Below are positions 17,295-26,487 of a stretch of DNA of 64,000 bases, piece after piece; within the stretch, counting starts at the first letter, position 1, and every line of letters begins with the position of its first letter. The stretch lies in the NCBI RefSeq assembly GCF_001730315.1, contig NZ_MIKC01000039.1:62001-126000 (forward strand), read 5' to 3'. The notes beneath the pieces are model-generated. The model made no database searches. It saw nothing but the letters and a program-made list of their open reading frames with translations, and was not told the DNA's origin. Source of the DNA: Enterococcus ureilyticus. GTDB taxonomy: Bacteria > Bacillota > Bacilli > Lactobacillales > Enterococcaceae. Made by a program: the position numbers and the translations under genes.

Positions 17295-18083
17295 TTATAG
17301 TAAAGATTCTGCGCCATCTACATAAAGCTCTGTGCCAGAAATATTTGCGGATGCGTCAGTTGCTAAAAACAAAACAGATTGAGCAACTTGTTCACTTGTT
17401 CCAGTGTCATTTTTTAATGGGCGATCGCCTTCTGGAAACTCTACCTTGATTTCAACTTCTTTTAAGGCATCAGAGTAAGTTGTTTTTTCATTGATCGCAG
17501 TGTCGATTGCTCCAGGACAAATTGCATTTACACGAATGTTATAACGGGCCAGCTCTAAAGCTGCCATCTTTGTAAAGGCTACTTGTCCAGCCTTTGATGC
17601 ACTGTAAGCGGAAGCTCCAAAATTATTAAAAATTCGCGTACCATTGATAGAACTAGTGATAATAATTGAGCCGCCGTTTTTCTTCATGTGTGGAATGGCA
17701 AATTTTGTACATAAAAAGGTACTACGTAAATTTGTATTTATTGTTTGGTCCCATTCACTAATACTTAGCGTTTCAATTGGAGCCCACGTTCCATTGATTC
17801 CGGCATTACTGAAAAAAATATCGAGTCCACCCAAACTATCGGTCAGCTCATCGATCGCTTTTTTTAAAGAAACTTCATTCGTTACATCAACGCTACGGTA
17901 ATAACAGACATCGGTATCCTGTTTAAATTCTTCCGAAATAGATGCTAGGCGCTTTTTATCAGCATCGATCAAGCCAACAATAAACCCTTTTTCAATGAAT
18001 AGTTTAGCTGTAGCATACCCAATTCCAGAAGCAGCACCAGTGATGATCGCCTTTTTTGAAGAGTTAGACAGAGTTGATATCAT
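17295..18083 (-). CDS. short-chain dehydrogenase/reductase
   Basis: A 262-residue classical SDR. It has the Rossmann motif TGAASGIG (~16-23), NAG (~92-94), catalytic Ser in TSSIN and the YSASK catalytic Tyr/Lys. Asp in LIDAD after beta-2 suggests NAD(H) preference. The substrate is unknown; FabG-like or diacetyl/alcohol reductase activities are possible. It is monocistronic, with AGGAGG just before its ATG (reverse strand). Confidence 0.88.
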   Translation of the reverse strand: MISTLSNSSKKAIITGAASGIGYATAKLFIEKGFIVGLIDADKKRLASISEEFKQDTDVCYYRSVDVTNEVSLKKAIDELTDSLGGLDIFFSNAGINGTWAPIETLSISEWDQTINTNLRSTFLCTKFAIPHMKKNGGSIIITSSINGTRIFNNFGASAYSASKAGQVAFTKMAALELARYNIRVNAICPGAIDTAINEKTTYSDALKEVEIKVEFPEGDRPLKNDTGTSEQVAQSVLFLATDASANISGTELYVDGAESLL

Positions 18084-18199
18084 AATAAGTTTATCCTCCT
18101 AAATTTTTAATTGATTTTTAATCATTAAGTAAGTGTTTATTTTATTGTAATATACATTTAGAAGATGAGCGAATGATTTGATAGGAGGACAAACTAAAG

Positions 18200-18240
18200 C
18201 CAATGGGGCCACAAGAGAAATCTTGTGGGCCCCATTGGTT
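18200..18240. terminator. strong hairpin downstream of nrdG
   Basis: CCAATGGGGCCACAAGA pairs with TCTTGTGGGCCCCATTGG around GAAA, leaving one bulge. It lies 44 bp past the nrdG stop on the minus strand. Confidence 0.75.
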
Positions 18241-18283
18241 AAGTTATGGACTAAGTGATAATAATAGTACCTAAGGATAGTCT

Positions 18284-18886
18284 TTAAATCAATTTAGCTT
18301 TTTCAATTTGTTCATAAGATTGTTCGGCATCATGACATTTTTCCCAGACAACAGCTTGCCCGCAAGCCAAGGATTTTTTTACATCAATGATTCGTTGATT
18401 GCTACTACCTCTGAATTGTAGATTCAAGTTTTTTTTTGACAATTCAAAGCGGCCATCAACTAAAATATCAATTTTGTTTAGTAGCTCAAGTTTATCAGCT
18501 GATTCTACTAACAGCTCCTCAAAGGTGTAGCCAGACCAAGACCAGATGTCCTTCTTATGTCCAAATTCTTGATGAACTCGATCAACTATAGTCAAACAAA
18601 CTTCTGTATTTAAAAAAGGTTCGCCACCTAGCAAAGTCAACCCTTGCACGTAATCATGTGCTAAGTCTTCGATAATTTTTTCCTCTAGTTTTTTGGTAAA
18701 TGGTTTGCCATAGCGGAAGTTTTGGACGGCTTGATTAAAACAACCTTCACACGCAAATAAACAGCCGCTGACATATAAGCTATTTCGCACACCTTCACCA
18801 TCTACAAAATTAAACGCTTTATAATCGGCGATATAATTTTGACTTAGCTCTGTTGCTAACCATTCCTGTGGGTTGGGATTTCTCAT
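18284..18886 (-). CDS. nrdG: anaerobic ribonucleotide reductase activating protein
   Basis: A 200-residue radical-SAM enzyme that creates the glycyl radical on NrdD. The cluster motif is C42-x3-C46-x2-C49 (GCLFACEGC), followed by the LLGGEPF SAM-binding segment. The start at 18886 is preferred because GAAGGA sits just upstream; a longer reading runs into the hairpin at 18905-18950. It follows nrdD on the same strand, separated by about 220 bp with a hairpin, so some control of read-through is possible. Confidence 0.94.
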   Translation of the reverse strand: MRNPNPQEWLATELSQNYIADYKAFNFVDGEGVRNSLYVSGCLFACEGCFNQAVQNFRYGKPFTKKLEEKIIEDLAHDYVQGLTLLGGEPFLNTEVCLTIVDRVHQEFGHKKDIWSWSGYTFEELLVESADKLELLNKIDILVDGRFELSKKNLNLQFRGSSNQRIIDVKKSLACGQAVVWEKCHDAEQSYEQIEKAKLI

Positions 18887-18904
18887 TTCTAATCCTTCTT
18901 TCAA

Positions 18905-18950
18905 AGAAAAACGATGCTTGTATAGAGCCACAGGGGGCATCGTTTTTTCT
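18905..18950. terminator. hairpin in the nrdD-nrdG intergenic region
   Basis: AGAAAAACGATGC and GCATCGTTTTTTCT form a 13-bp stem with A/T tails on both sides, capable of terminating on either strand. It lies between nrdD and the nrdG ribosome-binding site. Confidence 0.7.
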
Positions 18951-18969
18951 GGATTTCATTAAAGTGATT

Positions 18970-19109
18970 GGTTTGATCCACTTTTTATTGAATCTAGCTA
19001 CACAAACCAACTCTTCGGAAAAAAGATAACAATTGCTAGTGTCAAAAAGCGTCACAATCAATTGATCCTATTTTTCAGTCGGAGTTACCGGTTTGATCCC
19101 CTTTTTATT
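18970..19109. repeat. short direct repeat flanking the nrdD 3' end
   Basis: GGTTTGATCC-A-CTTTTTATT (18970-18989) recurs as GGTTTGATCC-C-CTTTTTATT (19090-19109), 19 of 20 bases identical. The second copy includes the nrdD stop codon. Purpose unknown; a small duplication of the gene end is the simplest reading. Confidence 0.5.
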
Positions 19110-21297
19110 TCATATGTTTTACTCTTGATGAGATTTCTTTATGTCTTCCGTGAACCATAGGGCGTGCTTGCGGGTTGCCTAGGTAGCCGCAGGTACGTTT
19201 GACAACATCGCATGATTTGGGATCATGATTGCCGCATTGGGGACATTCAAACCCTCGCTCAGTTGGATGAAAGTCGCCTTCAAAGCCGCATTCATAGCAA
19301 TGATCGATTGGTGTATTAGTACCCAGATAACCAACGCGGTCATATGCGTAATCCCAAACAGCTTCTAAAGCTTTAGGATTTTGTTGTAAAACTGGGTATT
19401 CGCAATAGTGGATGAAACCGCCTGAGCAATATTGTGGATAATCTTTTTCAAAATCTAATTTTTCAAAAGGAGTTGGATTTTTACGAACATCATAATGAAA
19501 ACTATTCGTGTAATACTCTTTATCTGTAATATTTTCAACAATCCCAAATTTCTCTGAATCTAAACGGCAGAAACGGTCAGTTAAACTTTCACTAGGGGTT
19601 GAGTAAACACTAAAATGATAGCCATAATCGTTGCCCCAAGCATCTGCATGAGCCTTCAAATCTTTTAAGATCGCAATCGTAAAGTCTTTTGCTTCAGGAT
19701 TTTGTTCCCAATCACCACCATAAAAGGCAGAAGCGACTTCATATAGCCCGATATAGCCTAGTGAAACAGTAGCCCGTTTGTTTTTGAAGAGTTCATTGAC
19801 AGATTCTTTTTTCGATAATCGTTTTCCAAAAGCACCATACATATACAGAATTGGTGCATTAGCTGGCGTAGCTTCTTTACAGCGTTCAACGCGATAAACC
19901 AGAGCATCTTTCATTGTTTCTAAACGTTCTGCCAAAAGGGTCCAGAATTTTGACTTATCACCGTGAGCTTCCATAGCGATTCTAGGTAAATTCAATGTGA
20001 CGACACCTAAATTCATACGGCCCACGTTGATTTCTTCACCCTGTTCATCTTTCCACCCTTGTAAAAAAGAGCGGCAACCCATTGGAACTTTAAAACTACC
20101 AGTAAGCTCAACTAAACGATCGTAATTTAAAACGTCAGGGTACATGCGTTTTGTGGCACATTCTAAGGCAAGTTGTTTTACATCGTAATTTGGATCTGTT
20201 TCATTTAGATTGACGCCACGTTTCAAGGTGAAAATCAATTTAGGGAAGATAGCTGTTCGGTGTTCACTACCCAAACCATTGATCCGAATTTGCAAGATGG
20301 CACGTTGAATCTCACGTTCAAACCAATTCAAGCCTAATCCAAATCCTAAAGAAGTAAATGGAGTTTGACCGTTTGAGGTAAATAATGTATTGATTTCATA
20401 TTCTAAACTTTGCATGGCATCGTAAATATCTTTTTTTGTTTTGCTTTTAGTATAAGCTTCTTGCCGTTCAGAACCTTCGATCCATTCTTTTGCATCAGCT
20501 AAATGTTTTTGATAATTTAATTCAGCAAAGGGGGCTAACAATTCATCTACACGGTCTGCTGAACAGCCGCCATATTGACTTGAAGCAACATTTGCAATGA
20601 TTTGAGAAATTTGGGCAGTAGCTGTTTGGATCGATTTTGGCGCTTCAACTTCAGCATTACCGATTTTGAATCCATTATTCAGCATCCCTTTAAAATCAAT
20701 TAAGCAGCAGTTAGTCATTGGAGTATATGGATGGTAATCCAAGTCATGATAATGAATGTCACCTTTTTGGTGAGCATTTGCAACATGAGCTGGCAACATT
20801 TTAAGGCCAATTGATTTACCAACGATTCCGGCAGTCAAATCTCGTTGAGTATTAAAAACATCACTATCTTTGTTTGCATTCTCATTGACGACAGATTGAT
20901 CTTTATTGATTAATTTACTGATGGTAAAATTGATATCGGTTGCTTTACTCCGCTCAAAATCACGACGAGTTCGGTAATTGATATATTCTTCTGCCAATTC
21001 ATATTCGTTTCTAGCGAGTAAAATATGTTCGACGATATTTTGGATCTCATAGATTTTCACATCTTCAGTGAAACGGTCAGAAATTTCTTGATCGATTCTT
21101 TCGACGATTTCTTGAATACGTTCATGGGCAAGAGGGTCTAAAGAACCATGAATCTTTTGTTCAGCTTTGATCAAAGCGTCATAGATTTTTTGATCATCAA
21201 AATCAACTAACCGTCCATCTCTTTTCACTATTTTCATCGTGTGCAAGGTCGAATCAGTAGAACCCTCTTGATTATTTGTGTACTTCATTTCCATCAT
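19105..21297 (-). CDS. nrdD: anaerobic (class III) ribonucleoside-triphosphate reductase
   Basis: A 730-residue catalytic subunit for dNTP synthesis without oxygen. An N-terminal ATP-cone (VKRDGRLVDFDDQKIYDAL) is followed by the 10-stranded barrel with active-site Cys segments, a zinc ribbon (CYECG...CPQCG) and the glycyl-radical motif RTCGYLG (Gly704). The ATG at 21297 is chosen since GAGGAG (21308-21313) lies 10 bp upstream. Two NrdR boxes upstream indicate repression by NrdR. Confidence 0.95.
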   Translation of the reverse strand: MMEMKYTNNQEGSTDSTLHTMKIVKRDGRLVDFDDQKIYDALIKAEQKIHGSLDPLAHERIQEIVERIDQEISDRFTEDVKIYEIQNIVEHILLARNEYELAEEYINYRTRRDFERSKATDINFTISKLINKDQSVVNENANKDSDVFNTQRDLTAGIVGKSIGLKMLPAHVANAHQKGDIHYHDLDYHPYTPMTNCCLIDFKGMLNNGFKIGNAEVEAPKSIQTATAQISQIIANVASSQYGGCSADRVDELLAPFAELNYQKHLADAKEWIEGSERQEAYTKSKTKKDIYDAMQSLEYEINTLFTSNGQTPFTSLGFGLGLNWFEREIQRAILQIRINGLGSEHRTAIFPKLIFTLKRGVNLNETDPNYDVKQLALECATKRMYPDVLNYDRLVELTGSFKVPMGCRSFLQGWKDEQGEEINVGRMNLGVVTLNLPRIAMEAHGDKSKFWTLLAERLETMKDALVYRVERCKEATPANAPILYMYGAFGKRLSKKESVNELFKNKRATVSLGYIGLYEVASAFYGGDWEQNPEAKDFTIAILKDLKAHADAWGNDYGYHFSVYSTPSESLTDRFCRLDSEKFGIVENITDKEYYTNSFHYDVRKNPTPFEKLDFEKDYPQYCSGGFIHYCEYPVLQQNPKALEAVWDYAYDRVGYLGTNTPIDHCYECGFEGDFHPTERGFECPQCGNHDPKSCDVVKRTCGYLGNPQARPMVHGRHKEISSRVKHMK

Positions 21298-21360
21298 TAC
21301 TACCCATCTCCTCATAGATTTATTCCATCCTTATCATAAATCAATTCAATGAATCTTTCA

Positions 21361-21416
21361 ACTATATGTAGTGTGAAATTTAATTTTTATTCCTGCTTTA
21401 CAACTACATATAGTGT
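21361..21416 (-). promoter_or_regulatory. pair of NrdR boxes upstream of nrdD
   Basis: ACTATATGTAGTGT (21361-21374) and ACTACATATAGTGT (21403-21416) both fit the NrdR consensus acaCwAtATaTwGtgt. Their centres are 42 bp apart, about four helical turns, which puts them on one DNA face. They lie about 65-120 bp upstream of the nrdD start. The rest of 21417-21606 is AT-rich promoter DNA for the divergent ABC transporter. Confidence 0.85.
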
Positions 21417-21606
21417 TTATGAGGAATGAAAAAATAATGAAAACAACTACCTAAAAGGTTTGTGGAAATTGTCACAACATTTTGGACTTGAAAAATAAAT
21501 GATTGATGAATCTTTTTTTATTATTACTTAATTGTAAGGGAAAACGATGTTCAGTTACACAAAATATTGGTAGAATAAGGACAATGAAAAAACTGGAGCG
21601 AAATGT

Positions 21607-22374
21607 ATGAAAAAAATTTTAGAAGTAAATCATCTAAGTCAAACATATGGTTACCGAAGTAATAAAGTACAAGTATTAAATAATATTTCTTTTTCTGTTG
21701 ATCAAGGGGAATTTGTCGGCATTATGGGTCCAAGCGGTGCCGGAAAGTCGACGTTACTGAATGCCATCTCAACTATTACTTTACCAACGACTGGAACTGT
21801 GAGGATCGATGGACAAGATATATTGAAAATGCGTGGCAATCAAATCAGTGATTTTCGCCGAAAAAAATTAGGCTTTATATTCCAAAACTTCAATTTAATG
21901 GAGACCCTAAATGTAAAAGATAATATCTTATTACCCTTGGCAGTAGACCGGATGCCTCTGGCAGAGATGGAAAAACGCTTGATGCACGTTACCAGTATTT
22001 TAGGAATCGATCAGTTATTGACAGACTATCCTAATGCCATTTCAGTAGGACAAAAACAACGAGTGGCGGCAGCACGTGCCCTTATCACAAAACCTACAAT
22101 TATTTTTGCAGATGAACCGACTGGATCGTTGGATTCTAAATCAGCCGCTGAGTTACTACAATATATGACGAATATGAATCTACAAGATGATGCGACGATC
22201 ATGATGGTTACGCATGATCCGTATACAGCAAGTTATTGCAATCGGATTTTGTTTATCAAAGATGGTGCGATTTTTTCAGAAGTGGTTCGTCAAGGATCTA
22301 GGAAAGAATTTTTCAATCGAGTAATCGATATGCAAGCGACGATCGGCGGAGGTGGTCGGGTCAATGATTTTTAA
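21607..22374 (+). CDS. BceA-type ABC transporter ATP-binding protein
   Basis: A 255-residue ATPase of the MacB/BceA class. Walker A GPSGAGKS, Q-loop FQNFNLM, Walker B IIFADEPTGSLDS and the switch VTHD are present. The signature is ISVGQKQR rather than LSGGQQQR. It overlaps the permease gene by 11 bp. BceAB-type pumps remove or free lipid II-targeting peptides, and several also sense drug flux for a partner kinase; no two-component genes are adjacent here. Confidence 0.92.
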   Translation: MKKILEVNHLSQTYGYRSNKVQVLNNISFSVDQGEFVGIMGPSGAGKSTLLNAISTITLPTTGTVRIDGQDILKMRGNQISDFRRKKLGFIFQNFNLMETLNVKDNILLPLAVDRMPLAEMEKRLMHVTSILGIDQLLTDYPNAISVGQKQRVAAARALITKPTIIFADEPTGSLDSKSAAELLQYMTNMNLQDDATIMMVTHDPYTASYCNRILFIKDGAIFSEVVRQGSRKEFFNRVIDMQATIGGGGRVNDF

Positions 22375-24442
22375 TCTGTCTTGGAAAAACTTTAAGGGAC
22401 AATTTCTTAATTATCTTGTTTATTTTGTCAGCATGACCTTTGCAGTCGTGGTTTATTATTGTTTTAGTGCGATTACGTATAACAGGAATTTAACTAATAG
22501 AGTAGAACAAGAGATTCATATTGATGGTGCCATGAATTTAGGCGGTATTTTAGTTGTGATTATGATTTTAGGCTTTATGTTTGCAGCAAATCATTTCTTC
22601 TTATTAAAACGAGGGAAAGAAATAGGTTTATATCAGTTGATTGGCATGCGAAAAGAGCAAATTTCCTTTTTATTTTTTATCGAAACGGTGATTTTAGGGG
22701 CTCTTTCTTTGATCACTGGGATTATTTTGGGGATTATTTTTTCAAAGCTATTCTCAATGATCTTAGCGAAGGCGATGTTTTTACAAGTGGAAAGTCTGTT
22801 TTATATTTCGATCCCTTCGATGATTCAAACAAGTATTGCGTTTGCTTTTATGTTATTAGCAGTATCTTTGCGAAGTAGCTGGTTGATTTATCGTTATCAA
22901 GTGTCAGATTTACTTAGCAAAAAAAGGAAAAAGACAGCTGAGATAGATAAAGTGTCAACTCTAAGTATTTATTTGGGTATTTTGGGCGTAGTATTGATCC
23001 TTATAGGCTATATTTCGTCGTATAATGTGATCCCTTTCGCCACATTTTTGATGCGGACAGCTTTTGGTTTTGCTGGTTTTTTGATTGCACCAATAGCAAT
23101 CATGTTTATCTGCATGTTAGGTACCTATTTATTTTTTAAGTACACAATGTATTTAGTTGTCTATTTATTGGGGAAAAGTAAATCAAATTATTATCGAAAC
23201 TTAAATATGTTGGCATTGGGCAATACGAAGGTACATATTAAAAGAGTGGGAACGACCTTATCATTTGTGACTATTTTTATTGCGATTGCATTAGGAATGA
23301 TCGGAGGTGCAGCATCGCTTTATACGATTGGGATGAATTCTGTGAATATTACAGCCCCAACCGATTTTATTGTCGCTGAAATGGATTTCAAAAAAGTGAC
23401 CCAAGTCATTGAAAAGGAACCGGATACATCAATTAATTCGTCAGTCACATTGAATTATAAGTTGACGGGTAGTCAATTTCATCTTAAAATTGGACAGGAA
23501 GTAAACGAAAATAATGTCAGTCCAATAAATATATTGTCACTTTCAAATTATCGTGAATTTCAAAAAATAAATCCTTATTTGAAAACGATTGACTTAACAA
23601 ATAAGCAAGATATCGTTATTTTAGACAGTATTCAAAATATATTAGGTGGCTTTATTCAATATGGTTCTGAATTTTTATTACCAGATGGCATAAAGCTTAA
23701 TGTTTCAGATGTTCGTCCAGATTATTTAGGACAAGAGTTATTAAGGTATAATTTTCCTACAGTCGTTTTATCTGATGAGCAATTTGATGAGATCCATTCA
23801 GGCATAAGTTATAAATTAATGGCTTTCAATATTACGGCCAAAGATGAAGAAGCATTGGCAAATAAATTATCAGAAAGTGTAAAACCCAAATGGATATCTC
23901 CTATTTTTTATCAATATCAATGGCGTGATAACCAGTTGGAAGGTTACACGTCAAGTACCAGCCAACAGGCTGAAAAAGATCAAGAGTTTTCTGAAGAGAG
24001 CGAACAGGAATATTGGCAGTTGAATTATACCAGTCGTTTCTCAGAGCTAAGCTACGAGAGGCGAGAAATGGGATTATTTATTTATGTTGCCATGTTTTTA
24101 GGAGTCTTAGCGCTGATCATTACAGGCAGTATCTTGATGCTGCAGCAATTTTCAGAAGCCGAAAGGGAAAAAGAACGCTATGATCTATTAAAAAAAATGG
24201 GTGTTCCTAAACAGGAAATCACTAAGTTAGTTTATCAACAAAATAGTATCATCTTTTTTCCACCAATGATTATCGGTGTCTTACATGCTGCCTTTGCGAT
24301 TTATGTGTTTAGTAAATTTATCACGAGTTCTGGATACTGGCTGGCCTATCTCTCTTGTGGCTTACTGATTTTGATTTATCTGGCGTATTACTTTTTAACA
24401 TCAGCGATTTATTCCAGTATCATTCAAGGGAAAGACAGATAA
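22364..24442 (+). CDS. BceB-type ABC transporter permease
   Basis: A 692-residue permease with about 10 membrane helices, FtsX-like segments, and a large extracellular domain (~310-560) between helices 7 and 8, the hallmark of BceB proteins. GGAGGTGG (22348-22355) fixes ATG 22364 inside the end of the ATPase gene. Peptide-antibiotic resistance or sensing is inferred from the family; the dlt operon immediately follows. Confidence 0.9.
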   Translation: MIFNLSWKNFKGQFLNYLVYFVSMTFAVVVYYCFSAITYNRNLTNRVEQEIHIDGAMNLGGILVVIMILGFMFAANHFFLLKRGKEIGLYQLIGMRKEQISFLFFIETVILGALSLITGIILGIIFSKLFSMILAKAMFLQVESLFYISIPSMIQTSIAFAFMLLAVSLRSSWLIYRYQVSDLLSKKRKKTAEIDKVSTLSIYLGILGVVLILIGYISSYNVIPFATFLMRTAFGFAGFLIAPIAIMFICMLGTYLFFKYTMYLVVYLLGKSKSNYYRNLNMLALGNTKVHIKRVGTTLSFVTIFIAIALGMIGGAASLYTIGMNSVNITAPTDFIVAEMDFKKVTQVIEKEPDTSINSSVTLNYKLTGSQFHLKIGQEVNENNVSPINILSLSNYREFQKINPYLKTIDLTNKQDIVILDSIQNILGGFIQYGSEFLLPDGIKLNVSDVRPDYLGQELLRYNFPTVVLSDEQFDEIHSGISYKLMAFNITAKDEEALANKLSESVKPKWISPIFYQYQWRDNQLEGYTSSTSQQAEKDQEFSEESEQEYWQLNYTSRFSELSYERREMGLFIYVAMFLGVLALIITGSILMLQQFSEAEREKERYDLLKKMGVPKQEITKLVYQQNSIIFFPPMIIGVLHAAFAIYVFSKFITSSGYWLAYLSCGLLILIYLAYYFLTSAIYSSIIQGKDR

Positions 24443-24629
24443 CAGCTTAAACTTTTCTTAAAAAGAATTAAAGCTTGCAAAGTAAACAAACAGTGAGCTG
24501 GATTTTGCGGTCATCAGTGTATGAACTCTTTAAATTTATAGACAGCCATTATTGCGTCTTATTAGGTTGCGGTTTGAAGAGTAAAATCATTTGAGAAAAA
24601 TCTTTTTTTGTATTTTCTTTTCTTTAAAA

Positions 24630-24674
24630 GAGGGTGGAACAAAATTTTTTCCTTTTGTTCTAGCCCTCATTTTA
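24630..24674 (+). terminator. terminator between the ABC transporter and dlt operon
   Basis: GAGGGTGGAACAAAA pairs with TTTTGTTCTAGCCCTC, followed by ATTTTAT. The remaining sequence 24443-24805 holds no gene; a TACAAT at 24751-24756 may be the dlt -10. Confidence 0.8.
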
Positions 24675-24805
24675 TGTACAGGTGACAAAACTGTTAGTAG
24701 AAAATTAGGGTTTATTTACGAATTTAGTTTCTTTTCGAGCTTGTTTTGATTACAATAGCAGTACAAAAATGATGAATATGTGGAATTTTGGAGGCATTAA
24801 ATAGA

Positions 24806-24955
24806 ATGAAGAATTTTTTTAAGCAACCTAATGTGCAATACTGGGGGAAGTTCTTTTTAAAGACCGTATTCTATTTTGGAATACTTCTCATGTTGATTTA
24901 TTTATACCATTACAAAAATATTGATGGTGGCTCATTTATTTACAATGAGTTTTAG
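24806..24955 (+). CDS. dltX: DltX, small membrane protein of teichoic acid D-alanylation
   Basis: A 49-residue protein with one membrane helix (~19-37) and the conserved C-terminal end IYNEF typical of DltX. GGAGG lies 11 bp upstream, and dltA begins 14 bp after its stop. DltX is required for D-alanyl transfer by DltB/DltD in studied species; its C-terminal motif is thought to act at the extracellular site. Confidence 0.93.
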   Translation: MKNFFKQPNVQYWGKFFLKTVFYFGILLMLIYLYHYKNIDGGSFIYNEF

Positions 24956-24969
24956 GGAGGAAATACTTC

Positions 24970-26487
24970 ATGACGATTTTAAATATTATTGAAACAATCG
25001 ATCGTTGGGGGATGAAGGAGCCAAACCGCCCCGTTTATATTGAAAACAATCGAACGTATACTTACGGAGAATTGAAGGAAGACTCCGATGCAATTGCTGC
25101 ATATTTACAAAAAAACATAGAACGATCTCGACCAGTAGTCGTTTACGGTGAATTAGAATATGAAATGGTCGCGTGTTTTTTAGGGGCGTCAAAAGCTGGT
25201 CACGCCTATATCCCAATTGAAGCACATACACCAAAGGAAAGAGTTGAAATGATACTGGATGTCGCAGATCCTGCAGTGATCTTTTCTGTTAGAGAATGGC
25301 CTAAGGTGGAGACGAATGCTGAAATCATTTCGTTAGAACAACTTCACACTATTTACGCTAAGACGTGGACGCTTGAATCAGCTCTAAAACCAGTGCTGGA
25401 AACAGAAACCTATTATATTATTTTTACCTCTGGCACAACAGGTGTCCCAAAAGGCGTTCAAATTAGCCATATGAACCTTTTAAGTTTTGTGAATTGGGAA
25501 CTGACTGATTTTGGCATCACTGAAGGGATGCGCTTTTTATCACAGGCACCTTACTCATTTGATTTATCTGTAATGGATTTATATCCTGCCTTGACTTCTG
25601 GCGGTTCGTTGACGCCGATGGGAAAAGAAGTTATCAACGACTTTAAGCAATTGTTTACTGTATTGCCGACTTTAGAAATCGAAGTTTGGGTTTCGACACC
25701 GTCGTTTGTAGATATTTGTTTGATGGAACCGACATTTGATGGAGGACATGTTGATAGTTTGAAGCTATTTCTGTTTTGCGGAGAAGAGTTGCCTAAAGCA
25801 ACGGCTCAGAAATTATTGGAACGTTTCCCTAAAGCACATATTTTTAATACGTATGGACCAACAGAAGCCACTGTTGCTATCTCTAGTGTAAAGATCACAC
25901 AAGAACTTTTGAACGAATATAATCGTGTACCAATCGGCCATGTAAAAGAGGATACGACTGTTTATATCATGGATGGGAAAAAGGAAGTTTCTGCTGGAGA
26001 AGTAGGCGAAATCGTGATCGCAGGACCAAGCGTTTCTAAAGGGTATTTGCATAATCCAGAAAAAACAGCAGATGCTTTTTTTGAGTATCAAGGTCAATCA
26101 GCGTATCGTACGGGTGATGCTGGAAAATTACAAGAAGGTATGTTGATTTATGATGGACGGATCGATTTTCAAGTGAAACTACATGGCTATCGCATCGAAC
26201 TTGAAGATATCGATCATCATTTGGCGAGTGTGTCTTATGTGAAACAGGCAGCAGTCGTGGCAAAATACCAAAATCATAAAGTTCAGCAACTAGTCGCTTT
26301 TGTAGTTGCCCATCCACATGAGTTTGAAAAGGAATTTAAGCTAACAAAAGCCATCAAAGCAGAATTAAGTTTATCTGTAATGGATTACATGATTCCACAG
26401 AAATTTATTTACGTAGAACAATTGCCACTGACAGCTAATGGAAAGATCGACCGCAAAGGATTGACAAATGAGGTGAACGCAACATGA
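24970..26487 (+). CDS. dltA: D-alanine--D-alanyl carrier protein ligase
   Basis: A 505-residue adenylating enzyme loading D-Ala onto DltC. AMP-binding motifs FTSGTTGVPKGV, NTYGPTEATV and YRTGD are visible, and the C-terminal Lys lies in NGKIDRKG. GGGAGG precedes the ATG. Its stop overlaps the dltB start by 4 bp. Confidence 0.97.
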   Translation: MTILNIIETIDRWGMKEPNRPVYIENNRTYTYGELKEDSDAIAAYLQKNIERSRPVVVYGELEYEMVACFLGASKAGHAYIPIEAHTPKERVEMILDVADPAVIFSVREWPKVETNAEIISLEQLHTIYAKTWTLESALKPVLETETYYIIFTSGTTGVPKGVQISHMNLLSFVNWELTDFGITEGMRFLSQAPYSFDLSVMDLYPALTSGGSLTPMGKEVINDFKQLFTVLPTLEIEVWVSTPSFVDICLMEPTFDGGHVDSLKLFLFCGEELPKATAQKLLERFPKAHIFNTYGPTEATVAISSVKITQELLNEYNRVPIGHVKEDTTVYIMDGKKEVSAGEVGEIVIAGPSVSKGYLHNPEKTADAFFEYQGQSAYRTGDAGKLQEGMLIYDGRIDFQVKLHGYRIELEDIDHHLASVSYVKQAAVVAKYQNHKVQQLVAFVVAHPHEFEKEFKLTKAIKAELSLSVMDYMIPQKFIYVEQLPLTANGKIDRKGLTNEVNAT

